Assembly (NCBI RefSeq): GCF_013368755.1
Contig: NC_049564.1
Coordinates: 3,914,001 to 3,978,000 of the forward strand
Origin: Talaromyces rugulosus
Lineage: Eukaryota > Ascomycota > Eurotiomycetes > Eurotiales > Trichocomaceae
Direction: 5' to 3'
DNA length: 64,000 nt
The position numbers and the translations under genes are program-made. Below the pieces are notes generated by a model. It did not search any database. It was given only the letters and a program-made list of their open reading frames with translations, and was not told where the DNA came from. Shown piece by piece: positions 1 through 10,269 of this stretch; position 1 is the stretch's first letter, and each line of letters begins with the position of its first letter.

Positions 1-954
1 GACATGGTCTCGGACTGGTTCGAAGAGGCTACGCACGTCTGCCTCGACGGCCGGGTTTCTGTTGCCTCCAACCACCAAAAGCTTATAAGGGAGCCCTTCC
101 TTGGCCAATCGAATGGCAACATCAGCAAGAAACTCAAAGCCCTTCTCGGGGGCTAAACGGCAGGTGTATGCCAATATCAGTTCGCCGTTTGGTGCGAGCT
201 GGCGTCGATAAACCTCGTCGCGGTATTTGGGGTTGAATGTAACGGTATCGACGCCTCGGCCGAGCTGGACAAGGCGGTTTGAAGGCGCCCCGGCCTCTTC
301 GAGGTAGGCCCGCACGTCGGAGCAAGGATAGAAGATGGTCTCGACGGACGGGTGATTGAACAGAAAACCCTGGACGCGATTGACTAGCCAAGTTCCAAAG
401 CGACCCATGGGGCCTGGAAGGAGAATGGACGAGTATGCAGCCAGGTCGGTCTGGTAATTCAGGGCCACGACGGGCGGCTCTCGCAGTTGGCGGATCTGCC
501 ATAGGAACTGGTATCCCACCGAGGCGGGACTGGCCAAGTAGACAATGTCCGGCTGGAAGGTCCGTTGGCAGACGCGGTCGAAGCGAAAGGGGTATACAAC
601 AGTCAGATCCGGGTTGTAGGGCAGCGGATAGCCGTGTAGGCGCACTTCAGACTCGGAGCGCGGGCGCGACGTGACGGTAGTTGCTGAGGAGAGGGAAAAA
701 TGGCGGCCCTTTTGCTCATAGCGAGGAGCGACAATGGCCACCTCGACGCCGTTGAGGCGCAAGTACTCGATCAGCATGCTTGTCGTGCGACTGACTCCAT
801 TGACTGGGCCCAGCGATTCAGTGGCCAGCAAAATGCGTTTCCCCTTGAGCGCGACGGGGAACTCGTTCGACCTGGCGACGGGGGTGGTTTTCAGAGACGT
901 CATGGCGGGATTTTGTTTTCCTTGGACCAACGGGGACGAAAATAGCGAGCGCAT
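1..954 (-). CDS. GT4-family glycosyltransferase, N-terminal part (cut by window edge)
   Basis: One uninterrupted reading frame runs off the left end of the window, so the C-terminal part is missing. Near the N-terminus it reads LLATESLGPVNGVSRTTSML, the GT-B/GT4 start seen in MgtA-like mannosyltransferases and SQDG-synthase-like enzymes. Further on, VQLGRGVDTVTFNP and CRLAPEKGFEFLADVA match the sugar-nucleotide side of GT4 enzymes, where the EKG region precedes the donor-binding helix. Two in-frame ATGs are possible, at 954 and 903; homology-like sequence starts shortly after the second, so the 903 start is equally plausible. It is divergently arranged with the UDP-glucose dehydrogenase gene, which suggests it may use UDP-glucuronate or act on the same glycan; that is inference. 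Acceptor and product are unknown. Confidence 0.85.
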   Translation of the reverse strand, partial: MRSLFSSPLVQGKQNPAMTSLKTTPVARSNEFPVALKGKRILLATESLGPVNGVSRTTSMLIEYLRLNGVEVAIVAPRYEQKGRHFSLSSATTVTSRPRSESEVRLHGYPLPYNPDLTVVYPFRFDRVCQRTFQPDIVYLASPASVGYQFLWQIRQLREPPVVALNYQTDLAAYSSILLPGPMGRFGTWLVNRVQGFLFNHPSVETIFYPCSDVRAYLEEAGAPSNRLVQLGRGVDTVTFNPKYRDEVYRRQLAPNGELILAYTCRLAPEKGFEFLADVAIRLAKEGLPYKLLVVGGNRNPAVEADVRSLFEPVRDHV

Positions 955-1945
955 GCTCGACGAGGTCCTTCTCCTGCAGAGAGCTTGCTTATTGATGGAG
1001 AAAGAGGAGAAGTATAGAGGGGAAGAAGAGATTCATGGTGGTGCGGAGGGAGGAGTGGGGTGCTTCCTTCCCTATGTGCTTCCCACTATGTTCAGTTCCG
1101 GTCTGCGCTCCCCTCACACATTTTAACTGCCCCGAAGCTATCGTCAGATGACTGTGGGCTCGAGAGTGCCTTTGGCCGTCCCATGGTCACTGTCACCATC
1201 ACTATTCACCGTCACCGCCATCTCAGGTGCAACGTTTGCCGCTGGATGGGGTTGAGGTCGTCTGGCACGCGCGACATGCCGGCGGGCAATTGGCTGCTGG
1301 AGCGGCGTATGCTTAAGTAATCGGATCGCCGCGTGCCCCTCTTCCGGAATGTCTTCTTCTTCGACTCTGACCTTGCGATATCGCGAACTGCTGCAGAGGA
1401 GAACAAAAAACAAGAGCAAGTGGTGGCCGCACGTGGCGCGCGCTCTTTATCGCGTCCTGTTTTTGGCTTATCTTAGCGCGGGCGGTGTGGGGCGGGCTCC
1501 GGGCCAATCAGGACTGCCAATGAGCTGCGCGTGCGTCGATCCGCTCTCGGCACTCGACGAAGCCCTAACGGCACGCATCGGGCAATCACCACGGCCTTGG
1601 AGATGTACTTGCCATGTACTCCCATGTACCACTGTGCTCTGAGTATCGCAACTGCGACTGTGAGCGCTGTGGTCGAATCATGCCAGCCCGGGGTCGACGC
1701 CCTGATAGCGTGTTCCTGGCTGCACATCACACACACACACACGCTTCCTTTGTCCTATTCTTCCTGTTATTATTATTTTCCATCACAAAACTCTTGTCGT
1801 CCTCCATCTCCTACTCGCGTGCTCTATCTCAGCGACCGCGTTTTGCCTGTCGTGTCGTGAGTGAGTCGTGACTGCCGGCTCCGTCGCACCTTCCGTAGAG
1901 ACAGCGAGAGTTGTTGTACCACTTCAATCTTCATCCCCCGCAGCC
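955..1945. promoter_or_regulatory. Bidirectional promoter of the GT4 and UDP-glucose dehydrogenase genes
   Basis: A gap of almost 1 kb separates two divergent start codons. It contains a short (AC)n run at about 1727-1742 and pyrimidine-rich stretches just upstream of the dehydrogenase ATG. The small open frames here carry no recognisable protein. Confidence 0.5.
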
Positions 1946-3959
1946 ATGGACTTTCTCTCTTCTTCGCCGCCAGCCACCTCGGACGACAGTTCCTGCGACG
2001 ACTCGACCGGGCCCATCACTCCAGACAGCAGCCCTATGTTCGGCGCCTCGCGAGTCGAAGACCTCATCGGGACCCCGTTGGCTCACTATCTCAGCTCTCC
2101 GAAGCAGCACGAGGCTGGCGTGCTTTCGACCGACGGACTGCGCTTTGCCCCGCCAGTCAGTCTGTGCGAGCTCTCGTTTGGGACGCCTGTAAGGCACATT
2201 GCCGTCGTCGGTGCTGGTTATGTCGGTAGGTCTTTGTCGTGTTTCTTGCTATATCGTGCTGTCTCGATCAATCACATGGATGCCAACTAACCGCCTGGAC
2301 AGGTGGTCCGACTGCGGCCGTCATTGCCTTGCACAACCCGCATATCCGCGTGGAAGTGCTGGACAAAGACCAGCGTCGCGTCCGCCGTTGGAACTCGCCT
2401 CATCTTCCCATCCACGAATCCAGCTTGATTGATATAGTCAGGGTGACACGGGACGGAGCCAGTCTCTCGTCACGAGACAATTCAAATGTCCCTACGGACC
2501 GTCTGCCGAATCTCTTCTTCACCACCGATTCACAGGCCAGCCTAGCCAAGGCCGACATGGTCATGATGGCTGTGAACACGCCCACCAAGACCTTTGGTAT
2601 TGGTGCCGGCCGGGCCACCAACATGACCACCTTTGATGCTGCTGTAAAAGAAGTCGCCTTGTACGCCAGGCCTGGCACTATCATTGTCGAGAAAAGCACG
2701 GTTCCCTGCGGTACTGCCCAGCGCGTGCGCCAGATGGTATGTTATCTTGATATCAGAGTTTTGGCGGTACTAACTAAATCTAGCTTGATGCCGTCCGCCC
2801 CGGAACACCGTTTGAGATTCTTTCTAACCCTGAATTCCTGTCCGAAGGCTCCGCCGTGCGCAATCTGCTACATCCTGACCGTGTGCTCATTGGATCGGCC
2901 AAGACACCTTCGGGTCGTCGCGCAGCAGATGCCCTGGCAAGCGTCTACGCCGCGTGGGTGCCGCGCTCGCGTATTCTCGAAGTCGATGCGTGGTCATCTG
3001 AATTAGCCAAACTCGTGAGCAACGCCATGCTCGCCCAGCGCATCAGCAGCATCAACTCTATCAGCGCCATCTGTGATCGCACCGGAGCTGATGTAGACGA
3101 GATTGCTCGATCCGCCGGGCTCGATCCTCGCATTGGCCCACAGTTTCTCAAGGCAGGGTTGGGATTTGGAGGCTCTTGCTTCCGCAAAGACATTGCCAGC
3201 CTGACGTATCTGGCCGAGTCTCTCGGACTGCCTGAAGTAGCACACTACTGGAGCCAAGTGAATTCGATGAATGACTGGCAACGAGACCGCTTCGCCCACA
3301 AGGTGATTCACCGCATGGAGGAGAATCTAGTCGGAAAAAAGATTGCCATCTTGGGATTTGCTTTTAAGAAGAACACTGGAGATACGCGCGAATCGCTCGC
3401 GGTGGACGTCATCCGGGTCTTGCTTCAGGAGAGACCTGGTGAAATCGCCATCTTTGACCCGTGTTGTCTGTCAGAAGACATTATGCGCGAACTCGAACCA
3501 GTCTTGGATGCCAATAACCGTGAGCGAGTCCACGTTTACACTGATGCCTACCAGGCTTGTGAACAAGCCAATGCGGTGGTGGTTGTCAACGATTCCGACC
3601 CATTCAAACAGGCCCCGGGTAGGAAGCTGGGGAAATCAAACAGCAAAAACGCCAGCACGGAGCAGCAGCCGTTTGAAACAAACGACATGGCCAAAGAGAT
3701 TCACATCGACGGGTCCCGTTTCTCCTACCACCCAACGCAGTCGCCGATCTGCGCAGAGGACTGCCCGGACTGCCAGTCAACCAAGTCGCGGGGCACCATG
3801 TCGATAGAGCCAGTGGAATGGGCTCGCATCGCGTATGGCATGAAAGAGCCTAGATGGGCATTTGATGGACGCGGTGTGCTAGATGTGTCTGAGATGGAGA
3901 AGCTCGGGTTCCGCGTTGACACACTGGGACGGCACACGGCGTCGCGGGACTTTAATTAG
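1946..3959 (+). CDS. UDP-glucose 6-dehydrogenase
   Basis: Three exons (1946-2225, 2303-2736, 2784-3959) give a 629-residue protein. The enzyme oxidises UDP-glucose to UDP-glucuronate with NAD. The nucleotide-binding motif VVGAGYVGGPTAA is split by the first intron. The central part contains NPEFLSEGSAV and the catalytic-cysteine motif GFGGSCFRKD, with the cysteine near residue 370, followed by the C-terminal domain (GFAFKKNTGDTRES). A poorly conserved linker rich in Ser, Asn and Gln then leads to a tail with a CAEDCPDC motif and WAFDGR, giving a protein longer than the roughly 450-residue bacterial enzymes. The ATG was chosen because it is the first methionine after the pyrimidine-rich leader. 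The divergent GT4 gene may consume its product. Confidence 0.93.
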
Positions 3960-4207
3960 CTGCAGGTTGAATAATTTTTCTGTTTTTCTGTTTTTCTGTT
4001 TTGTTGATGATGATACCTGGCGTTTGGCACGAGAGGCAGTTTGGATTCAACTCTTTTCTAGACCGAGGGGATTGATTTAGAGTGCACCAAGACTGCTTGT
4101 GAATAGTAATAATTTTACCTCGTATACATATTGATTGAAGATGCAATACATGTAGCTGTCACCACATGTAGTTTAAACATATAAACATTGAATATACTAG
4201 TACGTAT

Positions 4208-5686
4208 TTACATCTTCGCCTTTGGCTGGAACCCATTCGCCGACAACAGCGAGTTCGCCCGCTCCCTCTGCCAGTGCAACTTGGCAATCACCTCATCTTT
4301 ACGGGACTTGTTCTCACGCTTGGCCAGCTGCTGAAGATGCACCTCATCGGGGCCATCCGCAATCCGCAACGTCCGGATCTGCGCCCACATATTGGCCAGC
4401 GGCGTATCCTGACAGATACCCTGGGCACCATAGGCTTGCACGGCACGATCAATAACGGCAAGCGCGGCTGAAGGGGCAAGCACTTTTGCCTGCGCGATTT
4501 CCTTGAGCGCAGAGCGTGCATCGCCCTGGTCGATCTTGAGCGCGGCATTCAACACAATCAGGCGCGCGGCGTCGATTTCGATGCGTGAGCGCGCGAGCCA
4601 TTCGAGAATCACGCCGTGCGCGGAAAGAGGCTTGCCAAAGGTCTTTTTGCGTTCGTCGTTGATGCGTGCAATCAGCCATTCGACGGCGCGCTCGGCGGCG
4701 CCGATGGTGCGCATGGCGTGGTGGATGCGTCCGGGGCCCAGGCGGCCCTGGATGATTTCGAATCCGCGTCCCTCGCCGAGAACAAGGTTGCTGACGGGGA
4801 CACGCACGTTGTTGAAGCTGATGTGGCCGTGGCCGTGCGGCGCATCGTCAAAGCCGTATACGGTGAGCATGCGATGGATTGTGATGCCAGGTAGCCCCGC
4901 TGGTACAAGTACCACGGATTGCTGCTGGTATGGGTCCTTGTGGGACGAATCGGTCTTGCCCATGACGATGTACAGCTTGCAGCGTGGGTCGCCGGCGCCA
5001 GAGGACCACCATTTTTGTCCATTCAAGACATATTCGTTGCCCTCGCGCCGGATGCTGAGTTCAATGTTGGTGGCATCGCTCGAGGCGACTTCGGGTTCGG
5101 TCATCAGAAAGGCGGAGCGGATTTGGCCTTCAAGCAAAGGCGTCAGCCACTCTTTCTTTTGTGCCTCGCTGCCGTATTTGGCGAGTACTTCCATGTTCCC
5201 AGTGTCGGGGGCGGCGTTGTTTGTTGCCTAGAAACAGCGTTAGATCAAAGAAACTCCTTTTATTTTTCTTTTGGAGAAGAATGAATAATACCTCCGAAGC
5301 AACCCGGCTCTTCCCCAAATACTCGGCCATCAACCCATATTCAACATTACTAAACCCAGCGCCCTGGCTGAAATGGCTCTTGGGCAAAAACATATTCCAC
5401 AGCCCCAGCTTGCGCGCTTTGGTCTTGAGCTCTTCAATCACAGCCGGGTGCGCGTTCCAGCGCTGTTCGCCGTGGCCGATTTGCTCTTCGTAGAGGGGGT
5501 CGGCTGGGAGGCATTCCTTTTCGACGAATTCCTCGACCTGATTTGTGGTCAGTCCTGCTTTCTATTGCTTTTGTTGAAAAGGAAAGAAGTAAAAGTAAAG
5601 GGAATACCTACCAGGTCGAGGGTCTTTTTGGCACGCTCGCTGACATAGGCCTGCGCAATGGCAGGGATGTTGGCAGAGGCAGGCAT
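4208..5686 (-). CDS. Acyl-CoA dehydrogenase with C-terminal AKM
   Basis: Three exons on the minus strand (5686-5612, 5537-5292, 5227-4208) encode 446 residues, the usual length for the family. The FAD enzyme introduces a 2,3-double bond into an acyl-CoA. Visible family motifs are [25 protein letters not shown] (read here in pieces), the substrate-loop region [10 protein letters not shown], and the C-terminal helical domain with [19 protein letters not shown] and [10 protein letters not shown]. The sequence is closest in style to ACAD10/11-type enzymes. The last three residues are Ala-Lys-Met, which fit the PTS1 consensus [SAC]-[KRH]-[LM], so a peroxisomal location is possible. No mitochondrial presequence is obvious. 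It lies convergent with the UDP-glucose dehydrogenase gene. Confidence 0.93.
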
Positions 5687-6252
5687 CTTGAGATGTGTGA
5701 TGTGAGTTTCGGAGATGTGTCCGATCCGAGAGTCCCGAGGCGTGGCACCAGACAGCACTCAGACGGCTGTTGAGGAAATAAAAGTATAAAATAGAAAAAG
5801 ATTGGGCAATTGAACAACTAAACAAATGCGCATCAGAAGGGAAAAAGACAGAGAGAAGGAACAACAGGAATCGAGGTCGCATATAAGTCAGACGGAGAGC
5901 TACCCGTGCGGGGCGGCAGTTGCCTGTTCGGGCTTAGCGGATTACGGGGTAGCCGAAGCTGCCTCGGCTCGGGCGACATTTCCAGCATTTATTATTACAA
6001 GGATGGATAATCTGTTTGTAGTATTATTCATACGAAATAAACACCTCTATCCGTCCCAGTACCACTGATTGACAGTACCCCAGACACAATTTAGTGAATC
6101 CACACAAAGGAAATCAACAAAAGAAAAAAACAGAAAGCAATCCAAGCCGAATAATCGAAAAATAAGAATGAAGAAGGATCATCAGTGAAGAGTCGAGTAG
6201 AGGTAAAAGGGTATCATTAAAGTTTCTCTTCACGGTCTGCTCGTACCATCTG
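5687..6252. other. Intergenic stretch, no gene seen
   Basis: This is the 5' region of the acyl-CoA dehydrogenase and the 3' region of the Spo12-like gene. Short open frames are present but none has recognisable domains or plausible splicing. Confidence 0.4.
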
Positions 6253-6716
6253 CTAGTTGGCATTCTCGGGAGAAGAGGCGACAGCAGACGATGACTGCTC
6301 AAAGTTCTTCTTGCCCAGCTTGGCGAACAGCGACGTGGGCTTTCCGGCACTATATATCTCATTAGTGGAACGTACAAGCCATGTCCTGTGAATAAATCGT
6401 ACTTTTTAAACCGCTTGCCCTTCAAGTCGCTCAATTTCTTCGTGCAGGGACTCATAATGTCGTCTGACGGAGACACATACGACGTCTGGGACCTGAAAAG
6501 CATTAGCAATGGCTTTTTATGTACGAGGGAGAAAAAAAAAAAAAAAAAAACATACTGATCGCTATCCTTGAGCTTCTCTTGCAGCGCATTGCGGTGATAC
6601 TCCATCGATTGCACCGCAGCGCCTTGCTTCAATCCGTCATTATAATTCTCCGATGCGGCGTGTAGCTTTGCGTTGGTGGAGCGGTCGCCGAGCGGCTGGA
6701 CTGGTGCGGAATTCAT
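6253..6716 (-). CDS. Small Spo12-like protein
   Basis: Three exons (6716-6556, 6492-6403, 6349-6253) join in frame to give 115 residues. The second exon contains SPSDDIMSPCTKKLSDLKGK, which resembles the short conserved core of the Spo12 family, proteins linked to mitotic exit and the FEAR network in yeasts. The tail continues as AGKPTSLFAKLGKKNFEQ and ends with a Ser-rich stretch. The first intron includes a long poly-pyrimidine run. The assignment rests on one short motif, so the function is tentative, but the splice pattern and conserved-looking core support a real gene. Confidence 0.65.
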
Positions 6717-7501
6717 ATTTGCGTTGTATAGGATGATGCGAGCGCGTTCGATTGAATAGTAGAATTGCAGTAAGCCAGAGTAGAGAAGAGGAGTTGTAAA
6801 AGAAAAAATCAACAATGGCTCACGGTGTTTGTTAAGAAGTTGGAGGAATGAAAAATGTGGATAAGCGGAAAGTGAAACAAAGCGGCCGGCCCGATTGTTG
6901 CCCCGGCAACAGCTACCTATGACGAGTACTATTGCCAGATATGCCAGCTACTAGAGTGAGAGATTTAACTAAATTATATGAAAAAATATATTTATATATG
7001 CTTAGAACAATATTGTCTTAGACAGGAGGATGATATTCAAAGCTCATTCGACGCGAGTGCGCAAGTATATTTTGTAGCTCGTTCTTTGCTTTTGCGCATT
7101 CCAGTATTCAATGGGCCCTTGCTCTTTTTAATGTCCAAGGTAGACGTTGATTTTTTTTTTTTTTTCTCCAAATCATAGTCTTTAGTGAATCTGCTTCACG
7201 TGCTTGATTTTATAACAGTCATAGGAAATTGGTGATATTGTACATACATACCAGCTTCCAACGCCAACACATCTGCAGGTAGGGTGGTGCTCCGAGTGAA
7301 AGCCCTGTTCCTAGCAGATATTGGCTAGCATTACGTATATACCTATTACCGTTCGTATTTCAGAGCATCTCCCGAATATAAATATAGAGTAGGGATCCCG
7401 CACAAAGGCTGTGAATACTTTTAGCTAGAAACTGCAGTTACATGGAACACAGACAAGATCGGCCGCCAATACATGTACGCCTTCAGATGTTCGAATTTTC
7501 A
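6717..7501. other. Intergenic stretch
   Basis: AT-rich sequence with a poly-T tract near 7150-7165. It contains GGCCGGCCCG at 6884-6893, ten bases shared with the promoter word of the neighbouring catabolic cluster. No gene recognised. Confidence 0.4.
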
Positions 7502-9377
7502 TTATACAACCTGACTTCCAGACTTCTCCACACTGTCAGACTCGACTACACTGCTGTGCGTTTGCTTCACATTCAACCGCTCCTTCTCCAATGTGACAGA
7601 GACATGGTTCGTCAAATACGGGGAAGGGTCGCGCACGAAGGTCGCCCCAATAAACGCAATGACACCAAACGGAATGGTGGACAGCCACACTATCTTGTAC
7701 GCATCGCTCCACCCCCATTGAATAGCTTTCTTCGCAGCATCGATTACATGGGCTGATGCGTCGACGGTCAGATTTGCAGATAAGCCACTGGCCGACAAGT
7801 AGGAAATAAGACTTGGGATTTCACTGGACGGGTACCCTAGTGGCACCACGGCATCTGTGACTCGGCTGAGAATTGCCGGGGTAGATTTGTTGTTCAATAT
7901 CGTTGTGAAGATCGTGGTGCCAATGGCGCCGCCGAGGAATCGGAATGTGCCTAAAAGGCCAAGAGCTAAGCCAATATTTCTCTGAGGCACGTGAATACTC
8001 GCAGTGAGATAGCAGCACGTGGTAAGCCATGCAAACGGCAGATTGGCGAAGAATTGACAGACCAACGCCAGTGGTAGTCGGTTGGGGGTGCTGAGAGCGA
8101 GCAGGGCCGTGAAAATAGTCTGAATGGCGACGGCCACCGCCAGCTGCCAGTGGACATGGCGAATACGGTAGGCAAATGTACCAAGCACCACGCCTCCAAT
8201 CGAGCCGCCGAACCCAGCTGGGATGTTGTAGTATCCGGCCTTGATACCGTCGCTGGTGTACACAGCCGCGATGTTCGCGGGGATCAAGTCAGTCATGGAG
8301 ATGTAAACGAGGCCGACCACGAAGATGAGAATCAACAACATGGTATACTCGCGGACCTTCGACATGATGTGGTATGGGAAATTTGGCCGTTTGGCATAGC
8401 CCCCGAAATCCCAGACAAAGGCCAGTGTAAAAATCACAAACCCCAAAATCAACGGTACCAGCACGGCGGCGCTCTTCCACGGTTGAGTTATCCCAGCCCA
8501 TCCAAGACCGAGAAGGAAGAGGGTGAGACCAGCACTATATAAAAAGATACCAGGATAATCAAGCTCACGCAGAATCTGAAGGCGGGTGCGATCCATTAGT
8601 GGTCGCGATGGTGGTGTGTAGAAGATAGCTGTTCCTACTAAGGAAATCACGCCGGTGATAACACCTAGGATAAAGACCCAGCGCCAGGTGGCCCGTTCTT
8701 GTAGACACAGACTAATAAGAGGCCCAAATGTGCTGAAAGGTAGTAAACAGAAATCAGTGAAGCCTACTCCGATAGATCGGTAACGGTTGGGTAGCAGTTC
8801 AGATATACTAGGGTACACACTATGGGTTGTCAATATTTCTGCGGTTGGAGTTTGAGGTTATTGGGGGCTACACTGACACAAACATAGTACCTGTCCCGGT
8901 TCCCAGAATGACCATGCCGGCAATACATTGGTTCACACTTTGTGCAGTAGCGGCAACGATGTGGCCAATGATTAATAGAGTCTGGCCGGAGAGAATGATA
9001 TTGCGCCTACCAAAGTAGTCACTGAGTTGGCCGGCGATTGCAAACGCAACGCTGCCTGCAATTGACCAACCGGAGGCCATCCAGCCAACATTTTGAGTTC
9101 CACCCTGCAACTCCAATCCAATCCTATTGGCGATGGGGAAGACTGTCAGCAGAGTGAAACTCAAAGCCGGATGCACAGTGAAAGATAGAAAGAATATGGC
9201 CACGATGGTCGATCGGGACACCTTGCCGTCGGCATTGCTGTCCTCCAGCGCGGTGCGATGAGGATCGCCCTTGTCGTCGTAGATATGAGGGTCGAGCTCT
9301 TCCTCGCCGATATTGTGCAACTGGCGAGGGTTGTCTGCTGCTTCGTCGTGGATCTCCATGGATGCTCGATTCGACAT
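7502..9377 (-). CDS. MFS transporter, TRI12/DHA14-like efflux pump
   Basis: Two exons (9377-8891 and 8838-7502) give 607 residues. A hydrophilic N-terminus is followed by a 14-helix type major facilitator. Motifs include the loop 2-3 motif GQLSDYFGRRN and the helix 5 region GTGTEILTTHSVYPSISELLPN (joined across the intron), with LDYPGIFLYSAGLTLFLLGLGWAG typical of TRI12-family trichothecene or multidrug pumps. It probably exports a toxic substrate or imports an aromatic compound at the plasma membrane; direction cannot be read from sequence. It is divergent from the cluster regulator, and its promoter carries the shared GGCCGGCCCGTCC word. An ATG seven codons upstream is less likely because it lacks a conserved context. 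Confidence 0.9.
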
Positions 9378-10269
9378 TCTGTAGCACAAATAGAACAAAT
9401 AGAAAATACATTACGAACCGACGGGTTCTTCCTGAGGAATTTGTGCGATATTATAACCGATCAACTTGTCAATACATGCAGATAACTCGGACCTGCATCT
9501 ACTGATTTCTTGGTGTGTTTCCTCTTTCGGGTGAAAAGGCCGGCCCGTCCTCCTAGCTATCACGGCCCGGCTATTTCACACCAACTTTAAGTTTTGGCAC
9601 TTCTAGTCATTGTTTTATTAACGCCTATCATGGCATAGGCGGTTCTCCATTCGGCCGGGGTCTAGTCTAATTCAATCTTGTAACGCTGGCTCGTAGGGAA
9701 TGGGGTTTATGTGGAGACAACATGCGCAGTTGACACCACGTGCAGTGCTGTTTGGATCAATATATACGTCAATATAGTTGACGCGGCGTGGTACATGTCA
9801 ACGCTGGCCCACGTGCCCGCTTTCTTCATCATACGATGCAGCTATGCCTTCATCACTATTAGGTGTTTCCATATGCCGTATATTGGAGATTTTTGTCCGA
9901 GACCATCCACTAAAGTATTGAATGCATTCATTGATGATTCTTGAATTGAAAACTACTGCGGCAAATTTGCCGCGAGCGCGAGTCAAATATCGCTAGTTCG
10001 GGACTAGTTAGCACACTATACTCGATTTACGAGAGGCCTGGTGGGTCGCAAACATATAGTTGGCCAATAGGAATCATTCGACTCTAAGAATGGGTCTATC
10101 CCCAGACTTCCCCGCATAAATCACGTGTTTGCAGCGCCTGCCTGCCAAACCTTGCCAGAACTCAGGAAGGTTGGATGAGCCCATAAGAGATAATCACCAA
10201 TTGATGAATATGTGTTTAAAATATAAGCTTGAGGTGAAATGATTGCCAACAAATACCATCCTTTTCGCA
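9378..10269. promoter_or_regulatory. Bidirectional promoter of MFS pump and Zn2Cys6 regulator
   Basis: An 890-base divergent spacer. It has two CCGGNCCG-type sites close together (9538-9550 and 9563-9570 on the opposite strand) and a further CGGCCGGGG at 9652-9660. These CGG-containing words are the kind bound by Zn2Cys6 regulators. Confidence 0.5.
9538..9550 (+). promoter_or_regulatory. Shared 13-mer GGCCGGCCCGTCC, copy 1
   Basis: Identical to the copy at 16323-16335. It sits about 160 bases upstream of the MFS start, and a related inverted copy follows 13 bases later. Candidate binding site for the cluster regulator. Confidence 0.5.

Noticed and set aside
700..1126. Plus-strand open frames over the GT4 start region
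   Set aside because: They are antisense to a clear GT4 coding sequence and its leader.
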